From assembly GCA_963734015.1 (NCBI GenBank), contig CAVTFG010000017.1, positions 1-64,000 on the forward strand: DNA of 64,000 bases. Direction: 5' to 3'. Made by a program: the position numbers and the translations under genes. Source of the stretch: JALZKA01 sp963734015. GTDB lineage: Bacteria > Actinomycetota > Thermoleophilia > Solirubrobacterales > 70-9. The notes under the pieces were generated by a model that saw nothing but the letters and a program-made list of their open reading frames with translations, was not told the origin of the DNA and did no database searches. Numbering within the stretch: the stretch's first letter is position 1; the number at the start of each line of letters is the position of its first letter. This document shows positions 51,260 through 60,993 of this stretch, piece by piece.

Positions 51260-52489
51260 CTACCCCCCGCCCCGCCTGCGCACCTTGCCGCTCTCCGCGC
51301 CGGGTTCCAGCGCCGGGCCGCGCGGTGGCGCGATGCCCAGCACGCGCATCGCCTTGAGGCCGAGGCTCAGCTTCTCGCGGCCCTCCGTCGACGACATGTC
51401 GTGGCCGGAGAGCTCCTTCACCCGCTCGAGGCGGTAGCGGATCGTGTGGCGGTGCGTGTACATCGTCTCGGCCGTCGGGGTGACGTTGCCGTCGTTGGAG
51501 AGGTACGCCTCGACGGTCGCGACAAGCTCGGTCTCGTACTGCTCGTCGTAGGCCGAGAGCGGCGCCACCGTCTCCTCGTAGAAGCGCTCGAGCTCGCCCG
51601 GGTCCTCGCTCATGGCCGGCAGCAGCAGCCGGTAGGCGCCGGTGTCCTCGAACGCCAGAGTCTCCAGCCCCTCTGCCTCCGCCACATTCACCGCGAGCAG
51701 CGCCTCCTTGCCGGCGCGGTAGACGTCCACGGCGTCGTCCGTGCGGCGGCTGTGGGCAACCGTCACGGTGAAGCCGGCGAGCGACTCGCGCAGCTCCTGC
51801 CCCAGGGCGGCGGCGGCGCGAACCAGGATCGCCGTCTCGGACGCCGGCACGATCGCGCTTACCTCGGCGACCTCGCCGTCCCCGATCACTGCCACGGTGC
51901 CCTGCGCCTGGGTCCGCAGCACGCGCAGCGCCACGGTCAGCACCCGCGCTCGCCATTCGCCCTCCTGAGCGACCTGCGGGTGCGCCCGTGCGATCACAAC
52001 ACCCGCGCCGGCGGCGAGATCGACGCCAACCTCGGCCGCGCGCGCCGCAATGTCCCCGCGGTCCGTCACCCGCCGCTCGAGCACCGAGCGGACGAACTCA
52101 CCCGCGGCCTCGTCGCTGGCCCAGTCGCCCGAGCGCGACCGCTCCACCTCGAGCGCGAGCAGCGCCGAGACCATTCGCGCGACCGGCGCGGGCGACTCCG
52201 AGTCGCCCCGCGCCCGGAACCGCAGCTCGCCGACAACGACGTCCGCAACCCGCAGGTCGACCGACTCCACGCCCTCGTCGCCGGCCAGGAGCTTGCCCTC
52301 CTCGGTCGGCGAGGACGCCGCGACCGCGAGCACGACGCTCGAGCGGTCGATCACGGCAACGCTCGCGCCCAGCACCTGCGCCGCGGCCCGGGCGACCGCT
52401 GGCAGCCCCGCGCCCGACTCGATCGCCTCGGAGAGCGCCTCGAGCGTGCCCGGATCCGCCTGGCTTCCGGCCTTCGCTTTCGAAGTCAC
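51260..52489 (-). CDS. PucR/CdaR-type transcriptional regulator
   Basis: The 409-residue protein with GTG start (VTSKAKAGSQADPGTLEALS) has an N-terminal sensory region, a GGDEF-like middle (VIARAHPQVAQEGEWRARVL) and a C-terminal PucR helix-turn-helix: TVEAYLSNDGNVTPTAETMY, then THRHTIRYRLERVKEL. Such regulators often respond to small metabolites. The start overlaps the upstream stop, so the two genes are coupled. Confidence 0.85.
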   Translation of the reverse strand: MTSKAKAGSQADPGTLEALSEAIESGAGLPAVARAAAQVLGASVAVIDRSSVVLAVAASSPTEEGKLLAGDEGVESVDLRVADVVVGELRFRARGDSESPAPVARMVSALLALEVERSRSGDWASDEAAGEFVRSVLERRVTDRGDIAARAAEVGVDLAAGAGVVIARAHPQVAQEGEWRARVLTVALRVLRTQAQGTVAVIGDGEVAEVSAIVPASETAILVRAAAALGQELRESLAGFTVTVAHSRRTDDAVDVYRAGKEALLAVNVAEAEGLETLAFEDTGAYRLLLPAMSEDPGELERFYEETVAPLSAYDEQYETELVATVEAYLSNDGNVTPTAETMYTHRHTIRYRLERVKELSGHDMSSTEGREKLSLGLKAMRVLGIAPPRGPALEPGAESGKVRRRGGG

Positions 52490-53094
52490 TCCGGGATTCT
52501 GGCAGCGCCCGGGCGCTTCGTGGCTCGCAGGTAGCTGCGACCACGCGGCGAGAGCCTGTAGCCGACCAGCAGGCTCTCGGTCAGGCCCAGGTTCTTGAGC
52601 TTGCGCACGTCGAGCTTGAACGGCGGCTTCTCCCGCCCGACCTGCGCGGCGAGGTCCTCCGCCCGGACCTCCGGCTGCTTGGCGATCAGCGCAAGCGTGG
52701 CCATCGTCCACGGCCCGTGGCTTGATGCCCGGTCCAGGCGCTCCAACCGCGCGTCGATCTCCGCGACCGTCTCGTCGTCGAGCTCGGCGTCGGCGGCAAG
52801 CTCGGCGCGCGGATCGGGGGCCTCACTCAGCCGGAACTCGATCCGGAACACCGGCCGGCCGTCGTCCTCGCCGAGCTGGCGCCGGAGCTTCTCGGCCGTC
52901 TCGTAGCCCGCCCGAGCCGCCTCGGCGTCAGAGATGCCCACCGCGTCCACCTCGCGAACCGAGAGCACGTCGACGATCCCCACCGGAGTCCGCCGCGACC
53001 GCCCCTCCACCACGTTCGAGCGCTTCCACCGCCGGAACGCCAGCGTCACCGACCCGTCCTGAATCCCCGCCCAGAACCGCTTGCGAAACAGCAC
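52486..53094 (-). CDS. Hypothetical protein with PUA/ASCH-like start
   Basis: The 202-residue protein begins MLFRKRFWAGIQDGSVTLAF, RRWKRSNVVEG, a pattern seen in ASCH/PUA-like domains that bind RNA or nucleotides. The second half (ATLALIAKQPEVRAEDLAAQ, then VRKLKNLGLTESLLVGYRLS) looks like a winged helix. It is coupled to the PucR-type gene. Function unknown. Confidence 0.65.
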   Translation of the reverse strand: MLFRKRFWAGIQDGSVTLAFRRWKRSNVVEGRSRRTPVGIVDVLSVREVDAVGISDAEAARAGYETAEKLRRQLGEDDGRPVFRIEFRLSEAPDPRAELAADAELDDETVAEIDARLERLDRASSHGPWTMATLALIAKQPEVRAEDLAAQVGREKPPFKLDVRKLKNLGLTESLLVGYRLSPRGRSYLRATKRPGAARIPE

Positions 53095-53112
53095 GCGAGC
53101 CGCCCGGGCGGC

Positions 53113-53355
53113 CTAGCCGAACCAGCCGCTGATGTCGTTCCAGTAGTAGACGATGATCACGCCGAGTCCGAAGCCCAACGCCAGGAGCGCGATCAGGACG
53201 AACAGCGAGAGGATCGCCGCCGTCGCCTTCTCCCAGCCGCGCCCGAACGAGTTCAGCGACGGCACCAGGATCAGAGCCGTGAACGCAAGCAGGCTGAGGA
53301 GGCCCGCTCCGCCGAACAGGAAAACGACAGCGTCGATTGCACCGGCAACGCTCAT
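53113..53355 (-). CDS. Small two-helix membrane protein
   Basis: The 80-residue protein has two strong membrane helices (AVVFLFGGAGLLSLLAFTAL and AAILSLFVLIALLALGFGLG) joined by a short positive loop. The ATG overlaps the stop of the DedA-PAP2 gene. It may assist that enzyme; function unknown. Confidence 0.65.
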   Translation of the reverse strand: MSVAGAIDAVVFLFGGAGLLSLLAFTALILVPSLNSFGRGWEKATAAILSLFVLIALLALGFGLGVIIVYYWNDISGWFG

Positions 53356-54839
53356 TCGCGGGCCACATTGTCGCGGAAGTGCACGACGACGAGCGCGACG
53401 GCCGCGCACGCGGCGAAAAGCGCCACCCCGAGCGCCGCTCCGGAGGTCACGTCGCTCAGGTAGTGGACGTGCAGATACACGCGCGAGAGCCCGATCGCGG
53501 CCGCGAGCAGGATCGCTCCGACCATCAGCGCGGTGCCGTACCTGAGCCGGTTCTCGAGACGCACAGTGACGGTCAGCGCCAGCCAGGGGTAGATGACCGC
53601 GTAGGCCGCGTGGCCGCTCGGCCACGACTCCCCTTCCGCCCCGACGAGCCCGCCCTCGGGCCGCGGCCGGTCGATCGCCTCCTTGAGGATCGGCACCGCC
53701 AGATGGACGAGCGCGACCGCTGCCACCAGCACCGCCAGCTCGGGCCAGCGGCGGCCCAGCCCGAGGGCCACGGCGGCGACCAGCGCCACGGCGAGCGTCA
53801 CTGGAGCGGATCCCAGCGTCGTCACCGCCTTGTTCACGTCGGTGAGCCAGTCGCTGCGCAGCTCGTCGGCGATCTCGAACGCCTTCTCGTCCCCCGGGGT
53901 CGGGCCCGGATCATCGGTCACGATCACGCCGAACCCGATCACGATGAAGAGCGAGACCGCCAGCACCGCCATCGCGGTCGTGAACTCCAGCCCCAGGTTG
54001 CCGGGGGTGATCCGCTGCCACAGGAACCGCGCCTGCGGCCTTAACCTTCGCCCCGCGGCCACCAGCGGTTCCCCGAACCGGTTCCCCTCCATCCGCTCGA
54101 CCAGCTTCACCCGGTTCTCGGGCACCCGCAGGTACCGCACCGCGACGATCGAGCCGACCACGACCACGACCAGGGTCCCGAACACGAAGATCCCTCGGCC
54201 GGCGATGTCCTCGGCCAGATCGATGTTGTTCGCGAGGAAGTAGCCGAGCAGCGAGAATGCCGCGGCCCACAGGCCGGTGCCGAGCACGCTGTACGGCAGA
54301 AACGCCCGGTAGCGCATGCCCGAGCTGCCCGCGATGAACGGCGCCAGCGCTCGCACCAGCCCGAGGAACCGGCCCACCAGGATCGTCTTGCCGCCGTGGC
54401 GGCTGAAGTAGTCCTCCACCTGGGCGAAGCGCTCCGGCGTGATGCGCACCCGATGCCCGTGGCGGAGGATGAAGTCGCGGCCCAGGCGGGTGCCGATGTA
54501 GAACGAGGCCGAGTCTCCCGCCCACGCCGAGACCCAGACCAGCGCGATCGTGATCACGATCGACGTCTCGCCCTGGCCCGCGATGGCGCCGGCGATGATC
54601 ACGGCCGTCTCCCCGGGGAACACCAGGCCCACGAACGCCCCCGTCTCGAGGAATGCCAGCACCGCGACCACCAGGTACGTCCACTGGCCGAGGCTGTCCG
54701 CGAGATCGTCGAGGATCTTCTCGGCGTCGATCGAGGGCAGGTTGTCCCCGAACAGCGCGTAGGCGACCGCGAGCACGATCACCACCAGCACGATCGGGTG
54801 CGCGCGCAGCGCCTCCCAGACCCTCCTCATCGGCGGCAC
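53352..54839 (-). CDS. DedA-PAP2 fusion membrane phosphatase
   Basis: The 495-residue protein has an N-terminal DedA (SNARE-associated) domain with FLETGAFVGLVFPGETAVII and FIGTRLGRDF-like FYIGTRLGRDFILRHG segments. A linker and a C-terminal PAP2 domain follow: KEAIDRPRPEG, SWPSGHAAYA, SRVYLHVHYLSDV, the three phosphatase motifs. DedA proteins move lipid carriers such as undecaprenyl phosphate across the membrane and PAP2 enzymes remove its phosphate, so recycling of lipid carriers is a reasonable inference. Confidence 0.88.
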   Translation of the reverse strand: MPPMRRVWEALRAHPIVLVVIVLAVAYALFGDNLPSIDAEKILDDLADSLGQWTYLVVAVLAFLETGAFVGLVFPGETAVIIAGAIAGQGETSIVITIALVWVSAWAGDSASFYIGTRLGRDFILRHGHRVRITPERFAQVEDYFSRHGGKTILVGRFLGLVRALAPFIAGSSGMRYRAFLPYSVLGTGLWAAAFSLLGYFLANNIDLAEDIAGRGIFVFGTLVVVVVGSIVAVRYLRVPENRVKLVERMEGNRFGEPLVAAGRRLRPQARFLWQRITPGNLGLEFTTAMAVLAVSLFIVIGFGVIVTDDPGPTPGDEKAFEIADELRSDWLTDVNKAVTTLGSAPVTLAVALVAAVALGLGRRWPELAVLVAAVALVHLAVPILKEAIDRPRPEGGLVGAEGESWPSGHAAYAVIYPWLALTVTVRLENRLRYGTALMVGAILLAAAIGLSRVYLHVHYLSDVTSGAALGVALFAACAAVALVVVHFRDNVARE

Positions 54840-54843
54840 CCTG

Positions 54844-55680
54844 TCACGCGGACCTCGCCGGAGCGCTCACGATCGCGTTCGCCCAGCGCGGCGGCAGCTC
54901 GCCGGCCGCCCGGTCGGCGGCGACGATGTCGGCGAAGAACCCCACCGCCGTCGGTCCCGAGCCGGCGACGAGCGCCGCCTCCGCCCCGGCCTCGCCGAGC
55001 GCCGTGAGCGCCTCGCCGATCTCCGGGCGAAGCGACAACGCGGCCGCCTGGAGGTCGTTCACGAGGAGCTCGCGGTACGCGAGCGGCGAAGCGCCGGCGA
55101 CGGCGGCCGCGCGCAGCCTGCCCTCGAGCGCGTCCAGCTCGGCGATCGACCGTCCGTGCCCCAGCCGGTCGGCCTCCGCGTAGACCTCGCCCGCCCCGAG
55201 CCCCTCTTCGAACGGGATCAGGACCACGGCGAAGTCGCCCGGCTCGGGCAGCCGCTCCACCCGTTCGCCGGCCCCACCGACCAGCGAGAACCGCGGGTCC
55301 AACTGCGACGGCACGTCCGCCCCGATCTCCGCCGCGATCTCGTCGAGTCCGGACACCTGACCCTGCGCCAGCCGCAGCACCGCCGCGGCGTCGGCGCTGC
55401 CGCCCCCGAGCCCGGCGGCCACCGGGATCCGCTTCTCGATCTCGATCCGGAGCGGGGGGCCGGCCCAGCCCCGCTCTCGCACGGCCCGGAGGGCGGTCGT
55501 AGCCAGATTCGTCCCTTCCACGCCCGGGCAGACCACGGCGTCGTCCTCGTCCGAGCTCACCTGGATCCGGTCGGCGAGCATCAGCGGGCAGAAGATCGAC
55601 CGCAGTTCGTGCCGGCGGTCGGCACGCGTCGGCCCCAGGTACAGGCAGAGATTGAGCTTGGCGGGCGCGCGGACTATCAA
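54844..55680 (-). CDS. ispE: 4-diphosphocytidyl-2-C-methyl-D-erythritol kinase
   Basis: The 278-residue GHMP kinase of the MEP isoprenoid pathway. Motif 1 APAKLNLCLYLG (residues 5-16), ATP loop AAGLGGGSADAAAVL (88-102) and motif 3 ALVAGSGPTAVGFF are visible. Slightly shorter than usual in the middle. It follows rsmA with a 4-bp overlap, a common pairing. Confidence 0.92.
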   Translation of the reverse strand: MIVRAPAKLNLCLYLGPTRADRRHELRSIFCPLMLADRIQVSSDEDDAVVCPGVEGTNLATTALRAVRERGWAGPPLRIEIEKRIPVAAGLGGGSADAAAVLRLAQGQVSGLDEIAAEIGADVPSQLDPRFSLVGGAGERVERLPEPGDFAVVLIPFEEGLGAGEVYAEADRLGHGRSIAELDALEGRLRAAAVAGASPLAYRELLVNDLQAAALSLRPEIGEALTALGEAGAEAALVAGSGPTAVGFFADIVAADRAAGELPPRWANAIVSAPARSA

Positions 55681-56480
55681 GGGCCGTCCGCCCCCTCCGC
55701 TGCGCGTCCGGGGGTGGCCGGGTCGGTGAGGGCTTCGGCGAGCCGGACGAAGTCCGGCGGCGCCAGCTCCTCGGCCCGCGCCGTCCCCGGCAGCCCAGCC
55801 GCCTCGAGCGCCGCGAGCGTCCGCTCGCGCGACGCCACGCCCGAGATGCCGACCGAGCGGGCAAGCGCCTTGCGCCGGTGAGCGAAGGCCCCCTGCACCA
55901 GCCGCGCGACCTCATCTCCGGGCCACGGCGCCACCCGCTCGAGGCGCAGCAGTGCGGACCCCACCCGGGGCCGCGGGCGGAACACGGCCGGGTCCACCGC
56001 GCGCAGCAGCTCCACCCGGCATGCGAGCTGGACCAGGACGCTCGGCGACCCGTATGCCTTGGTCCGGGGGGAGGCGCGAAGCCGGTCGGCGATCTCGCGC
56101 TGGACCATCACGGTCCACCGGCCGAGCCCCGGCAGCACGGCGATCGTCCGCAAGATGACCGGGGTCGCGATCGAATACGGAAGGTTCGCCACCATCGCGG
56201 TCGGAGCCGGTTCGAGCGCCGCGAGGTCCACGTCCATCGCGTCCCCGAACACCGGCCGCACCGCCGGCTCCCGCGCCGCCAGCTCCTCCAACCCGGAACG
56301 CAGCCGCTCGTCCAGCTCGATCACGTGCAGCGTCGCCACCTCCGCCGCGAGCCGCTCCGTCAGCACTCCCTCGCCGCCGCCCACCTCAAGTACCACGTCG
56401 TTCGCCTCCAACCCCGACTCGCGCACGATCGCTTCGAGCAGGTTGGGATCGGCGAGGAAGTGCTGCCCTAGCCGGACCAC
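55677..56480 (-). CDS. rsmA: 16S rRNA dimethyladenosine transferase
   Basis: The 267-residue enzyme dimethylates two adjacent adenosines near the 3' end of 16S rRNA. GTG start VVRLGQHFLADPNLLEAIV, SAM site VLEVGGGEGVLTERLA and catalytic ANLPYSIATPVILR are typical. The start lies inside the end of tatD (13-bp overlap); the long open frame upstream is tatD in another frame. Confidence 0.95.
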   Translation of the reverse strand: MVRLGQHFLADPNLLEAIVRESGLEANDVVLEVGGGEGVLTERLAAEVATLHVIELDERLRSGLEELAAREPAVRPVFGDAMDVDLAALEPAPTAMVANLPYSIATPVILRTIAVLPGLGRWTVMVQREIADRLRASPRTKAYGSPSVLVQLACRVELLRAVDPAVFRPRPRVGSALLRLERVAPWPGDEVARLVQGAFAHRRKALARSVGISGVASRERTLAALEAAGLPGTARAEELAPPDFVRLAEALTDPATPGRAAEGADGP

Positions 56481-57247
56481 TGGAACACCCGGGCCGCGTT
56501 CGCCTCCACCAAAGCCTCGAGGTCGCCGTAGGAGGCTCCCCGAGCCGCAGCGACCTCGCGCGCCGTCTCCACCACGAGCGCGGGCTCGTTGCGCCTTCCG
56601 CGGCGCGACTGGGGCGCGAGGAAGGGCGAGTCCGTCTCGACCAGGATCAGCTCGTCGGGCACGAGCCGCGCGGCCTCGCGCAGCTCCGCCGCCTTCGGGT
56701 AGGTCACGTTGCCGGCGAACGAGCAGAGCCACCCGTGGGCGGCTGCGTCCGCGACCCGGTCGGGTGGAGCCGAGAAGCAATGGAGGATCACGATGACCCC
56801 CTCGGCCTCCTCGGCCAGGACCGCCAGCGTCTCGCCGACCGCGTCGCGATCGGGCCCCTCGCCCGACCGCATGTGGATTACCAACGGCTTGCCGACCTCC
56901 CGGGCGATCCCGATCTGCGCCCGGAACGCCGTCAGCTGATCGTCCCGGGACGCTCCCTCCCGGTAGAAGTCGAGGCCGGTCTCGCCAACCGCAGCCACCG
57001 CGTCGTCCGCCGCGAGCTCGCGCAGCCGCGCCTCGGCGTCGGAGTCGAATCCCGCCGCGGAGTTCGGATGCCGGCCGACGCACGCGAACACCGCGTCGTG
57101 CGCCAGCGCGAGCGCGACCGCCCCCTCGTTCGACTCCTCGTCGAGCCCGATCGTGAGGATCCGCCCGACCCCGGCCTGTCCGGCCCGGGCGACCAGGTCC
57201 TCCGCAGGGTCGTCGCAGAGGCCGAGGTGAGCGTGCGTATCGACCAC
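56468..57247 (-). CDS. tatD: TatD-family metal-dependent deoxyribonuclease
   Basis: The 259-residue TIM-barrel hydrolase has MVDTHAHLGL (His pair), AVGETGLDFYRE, VIHMRSGEG, ILHCFSA and LVETDSPFLAP, the complete set of metal ligands. It acts as 3'-5' DNase and D-aminoacyl-tRNA-related hydrolase in various bacteria. It overlaps rsmA. Confidence 0.93.
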   Translation of the reverse strand: MVDTHAHLGLCDDPAEDLVARAGQAGVGRILTIGLDEESNEGAVALALAHDAVFACVGRHPNSAAGFDSDAEARLRELAADDAVAAVGETGLDFYREGASRDDQLTAFRAQIGIAREVGKPLVIHMRSGEGPDRDAVGETLAVLAEEAEGVIVILHCFSAPPDRVADAAAHGWLCSFAGNVTYPKAAELREAARLVPDELILVETDSPFLAPQSRRGRRNEPALVVETAREVAAARGASYGDLEALVEANAARVFQWSG

Positions 57248-57267
57248 GCGGGGCAGTGTAGGAGCGA

Positions 57268-58142
57268 CTACAGATCCCGCCGCGCGAACGCGGCGACGGC
57301 GAGGGCGATCACGGCGCCGGTGTAGGCGGCCGCGAACAACACCAGTCCCGGCCCGGCCGAATCGGCGCCGCCGAACGGGCCCAGTTCGATGATCGTGCGT
57401 GTGAACCCGCTCGCGTCCGTCGTGATCAGGTAGAGCCCCGCCTGGTAGAGCGCCTCGAACGGCAGCATGACCTCGGCGATGTCGGAGATCCGCATCAGGC
57501 TGCGCGAGGAGAGCGCGTCGCCGATCTGCCCGAGCAGCCCCGCGACCAGGCCGGCGCCGAAGAGCATGAACACCGCGATGCCCTGGGCGGTGGCGGCGAG
57601 GAAGACCGAGACGAGGACCGAGAGCGCGGCGACGATCGCGACGCCGGCGGCGAGCGCCAGCCCTGGCAGCACGACGTGCCCGGGGGTCCAGTCGCCGGTG
57701 ATCTGCGTCGCGACGATGGTCGCGCCGTAGACCGCCAGGACGTAGGCGGTCGTCGCTGTGACGGCGCCGAGGTACCGCGCGACCAGCATCGTGCCGCGCC
57801 CAAGCGGGCGCACCACCATCGGCTGCAGCAGGCCCGACTCGGCGTCACCCCGGACGATCCCGTTGGTCAGGAAGATCGCGAGCACGCTGCCCAGGAACAG
57901 GACCGCGAACATCGCGAGCCCGAAGATCGTCCCGCCGGTCAGCGCCTGCTCGTCCAAGAGCGCGTCCCCGGCGAGCCCGAGGTCCTCCACCTCCTTGAAC
58001 GCGAAGTGCGCGCCCAGAGCGAATAGAGCACCAGGAACGCCGCGGTCAGCGCGATCACGACGGCGAAGACGCGCTTGCGCACGCTCTCGGCGAACGCGTA
58101 GCCGATGATCGTGCGCGCCGCGCTCAGCCTCGTGGCGCTCAC
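57268..58142 (-). pseudogene. ABC transporter permease with one frameshift
   Basis: ATG 58142 opens MSATRLSAARTIIGYAFAES and the first membrane helix. Near 58025 a one-base shift leads into FALGAHFAFKEVEDL and five further helices, ending VIALAVAAFARRDL. This is the layout of ABC-2-type permeases. It overlaps the ATPase gene by 4 bp. In a core operon with intact neighbours a base error is more likely than real loss. Confidence 0.7.
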
Positions 58143-58981
58143 TCGACCCGCTCCCCGACAGCCTCGAGGTACGCATCCTCCAGGGTCGACGACAGCACCC
58201 GCACCCCGTAGACGCGCTCACCCGACGCGACCAGGTCCGCGATGATCCGCGGTGCGTCGTCGCGGCCCGCGCCCTCGATCAGCCTGGTGCCGGCCGCGGT
58301 CTCGACCTCGACGCCCCGCGGCTTGGTGAGCTGGGCGGGCGTGCCGCGCTCGACCACCTCGCCGGCGACCAGGATGGCGACACGGTCGCAGACCAGCTCG
58401 ACCTCGCTCAAGAGGTGCGAGGACAGCAGCACCGAGACGCCGCGCCCGCGGACCTCGTCGAGGAGCCGTCGCACGACCCGGCGTCCGGCCGGGTCGAGCG
58501 CGCTGGTCGGCTCGTCGAGCAGCAGAAGCCCTGGGTTCCCGACGAGCGCCTGGGCGATCCCCAGGCGCTGCTGCATTCCCTTCGACATCGAGCCGACCCG
58601 GGTCCGCGCTGCCTCGGCGAGGCCGACCAGCTCGAGCAGCTCGGCCCGCTCGGAAGCGCCGCCGCTCGACCCTGCCAGACGCTGGTGGAGCGTCAAGAGC
58701 TCTTGAGCCGTCAGCCAGGCGGGGAACCTGAACAGCTCGGCCAGGTATCCGATCGCGGCGCGTGCCGGGTGGCTGCCGGCCGGATGCCCGGCCACCCAGG
58801 CGCTGCCGCCGCTGGGGCGCACCAGCCCACAGGCGATCTTCGCGAGGGTCGACTTCCCCGCCCCGTTCGGGCCCAGGAGCCCGACGACCTCGCCCTCGGC
58901 CACGTCGAGCGAGACGCCGGAGAGCGCGTCCTTGCCGTCGTAGCGCTTGCGGAGCTCGTCGGCCCGGAACGCGTGCTGCAC
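58139..58981 (-). CDS. ABC transporter ATP-binding protein
   Basis: The 280-residue protein with GTG start (VQHAFRADELRKRYDGKDAL) has Walker A GLLGPNGAGKSTLAKI, signature VGSMSKGMQQRLGIAQ and Walker B LLLLDEPTSALDPAG, followed by a C-terminal regulatory tail. With the downstream permease it forms an ABC-2 exporter; substrate unknown. Confidence 0.92.
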   Translation of the reverse strand: MQHAFRADELRKRYDGKDALSGVSLDVAEGEVVGLLGPNGAGKSTLAKIACGLVRPSGGSAWVAGHPAGSHPARAAIGYLAELFRFPAWLTAQELLTLHQRLAGSSGGASERAELLELVGLAEAARTRVGSMSKGMQQRLGIAQALVGNPGLLLLDEPTSALDPAGRRVVRRLLDEVRGRGVSVLLSSHLLSEVELVCDRVAILVAGEVVERGTPAQLTKPRGVEVETAAGTRLIEGAGRDDAPRIIADLVASGERVYGVRVLSSTLEDAYLEAVGERVE

Positions 58982-59010
58982 GCCGCGCAGTCTAGGCGCC
59001 GGGAATCCGC

Positions 59011-59457
59011 CTAATCGCGGGGCGGGCCGGTACCGGCCGGCAGGCGCTCCGGGAAGCGGGGCAGCCCGTCGTCCGGGATCGGCTCCCAGCTCGCCGCGTA
59101 GTCGGTGAACTGGTGCGCCGCCGGTCTGATGCCCGGATCCCCGTCCAGCGCGCCCATCCGGACCGCGATCAGGTCGGGGTTCTCGGGGTTCGTGGTGAAC
59201 AGGTGCCCTCCGCACTCGCCGCAGAACGACTTGGCCCAGCCGTCGTCAGGGTCCCACGAGCGCACGAACTCCGTGCCCGAGACCACCTTGAACGAGCCGG
59301 GGGCGGTGAGCGCCGTGACCGCGAAGGCGCTGCCCGTTCGCCGCTGGCAGCGCTTGCAATGGCAGTAGAGCGCGCCCAGGAGCGGCTCGGAGATCTCGAA
59401 CCGGACCCGCTCGCAGACGCAACCGCCGGTCAGGGGGAGCTCGACGGCGTCGTTCAT
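59011..59457 (-). CDS. GFA family (CENP-V/formaldehyde-activating-like) protein
   Basis: The 148-residue protein has the zinc ligands of the GFA fold: GGCVCERVRFE, YCHCKRCQRRTGS and FCGECGGHLF. The family includes glutathione-dependent formaldehyde-activating enzymes, but most members have unknown substrates. The ATG overlaps the metG stop. Confidence 0.9.
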   Translation of the reverse strand: MNDAVELPLTGGCVCERVRFEISEPLLGALYCHCKRCQRRTGSAFAVTALTAPGSFKVVSGTEFVRSWDPDDGWAKSFCGECGGHLFTTNPENPDLIAVRMGALDGDPGIRPAAHQFTDYAASWEPIPDDGLPRFPERLPAGTGPPRD

Positions 59458-60965
59458 CCGGCCTCCATCTTGGGGAACAGCGGGTCGATCCGCTCGATGC
59501 GGGCGCCGCCGCCACGCGAGCCGAACTCCGCCAGCCCCCGCTCGTCCTCTCCAAGGGCGTTGAGCAGCGTCTCGGCGGCCTCCGGGATGTACGGCAGGAG
59601 CGCGAGCGTCACCACGCGCAGGCCCTCGACCAGGCTCAGCAACACCTGGTCCAGCCGGCTCGCCTGCGCCTCGTCCTTCGCGAGGTCCCAGGGGCGGGTC
59701 TCCTCGACGTAGCGGTTCAGCCTCCGCACGCGCGTCCAGATCGCCTCGAGGGCCTGGCTCGGTTCGGCGTGGTCGATCAGGTCGCTGACCTCGCCGGCGA
59801 GCCCCTCGAGGCCGCCGTCGCCGCCGGCCAGCGCGGGGTCCACCTCAGCCTCGGGGATGACGCCGTCGCGGTAGCGCTCCAGCATCGCCAGCGTCCGGCT
59901 CGCGAGATTGCCGAAGTCGTTCGCCAGCTCGGTCTCGTAGCGCTCCTCGAACCCCGGCGCGGACACCGAGCCGTCCTGGCCGAACGAGACCGCCCGGAAG
60001 CAGTAGAAGCGCAGCGCATCGGCGCCGAACCGGTCGATTGCCTCGATCGGGTCCAGCACGTTGCCGAGCGACTTCGACATCTTCTTCTCGCCCATCAGGA
60101 GATAGCCGTGGATCACCATGCCCCGCGGCGGCCTGAGCCCCGCCGCGAGGAGCAGCGCCGGCCAGATCACGGCGTGGAACTTGAGGATGTCCTTGCCGAG
60201 TACGTGGAAGGCCGCAGGCCAGTAGCGCTCGGTCAGGTCCTCGCCGTCCCGCGCGAACGAGAGCGCCGTGACGTAGTTGAGCAGCGCGTCGAACCACACG
60301 TACATCCGCTGCGAGGGATCCCAGGGGAGTGGCATCCCCCACTTCAGCTGCGGGCGCGACACCGACACGTCCTCGAGCCCCTGCTCGATGAACGAGACAG
60401 CCTCGTTGCGGCGGAAGTCGGGCACGACGAACTCGGGGTCGTCCGTGTAGAGCCTCTTCAGCTCGTCCTCGAAGGCCGAGAGGCGAAAGAACCAGTTCTC
60501 CTCGCGCTCGCGCTCGAGCGGGATCTCGTGAATCGGGCAGGTGTTGCCGGGGCCGAGCTCGCGCTCCGTGTAGAAGCTCGCGCAGCGCGGGCAGTACCAG
60601 CCCTCGTAGGTCCCCTCGTAGACGTGTCCGTTGTCGTAGACGCGCTGCATGATCTCCGCCACGCGCTCCGTGTGGCGCTCGTCGGACGTGCGGATGAAGA
60701 AGTCGTTGGTCGCGTTCACCGCCCGCGCCATCGCCTCGAACTTGGGCGCGTTGCGGTCGGCGAGCAGCTGCGGGTCGATCCCCTCCCGCTCGGCGGCCAG
60801 CTCGACCGGCTCGCCGTGCTCATCGGTGCCGGTCAGGAAGAACACGTCCTCGTCCCGCTGGCGCATGTGCCGGGCGAAGATGTCCGCGGCGATCACCGAG
60901 TACGCGTGCCCCAGGTGGGGCTCCGCGTTCACGTAGAAGATCGGCGTGGTGACGTAGAAGGCCAC
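59454..60965 (-). CDS. metG: Methionyl-tRNA synthetase
   Basis: The 503-residue class I synthetase has HLGH (residues 17-20) as the HIGH motif, KKMSKSLGNVLDP as KMSKS, the knuckle CPRCASFYTERELGPGNTCP with one zinc site, and the helical anticodon domain. It lacks the C-terminal EMAP-like tRNA-binding domain, as in many actinobacteria. Confidence 0.97.
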   Translation of the reverse strand: MAFYVTTPIFYVNAEPHLGHAYSVIAADIFARHMRQRDEDVFFLTGTDEHGEPVELAAEREGIDPQLLADRNAPKFEAMARAVNATNDFFIRTSDERHTERVAEIMQRVYDNGHVYEGTYEGWYCPRCASFYTERELGPGNTCPIHEIPLEREREENWFFRLSAFEDELKRLYTDDPEFVVPDFRRNEAVSFIEQGLEDVSVSRPQLKWGMPLPWDPSQRMYVWFDALLNYVTALSFARDGEDLTERYWPAAFHVLGKDILKFHAVIWPALLLAAGLRPPRGMVIHGYLLMGEKKMSKSLGNVLDPIEAIDRFGADALRFYCFRAVSFGQDGSVSAPGFEERYETELANDFGNLASRTLAMLERYRDGVIPEAEVDPALAGGDGGLEGLAGEVSDLIDHAEPSQALEAIWTRVRRLNRYVEETRPWDLAKDEAQASRLDQVLLSLVEGLRVVTLALLPYIPEAAETLLNALGEDERGLAEFGSRGGGARIERIDPLFPKMEAG

Positions 60966-60993
60966 GGGACGCGTGAGGATATGCGGCCGCGCG

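Noticed and set aside
52098..52544. Large antisense frames opposite core genes
   Set aside because: They mirror the codon bias of the real genes and are Arg/Gly/Ala-rich without domains; the same holds for similar frames over prs, glmU and metG.
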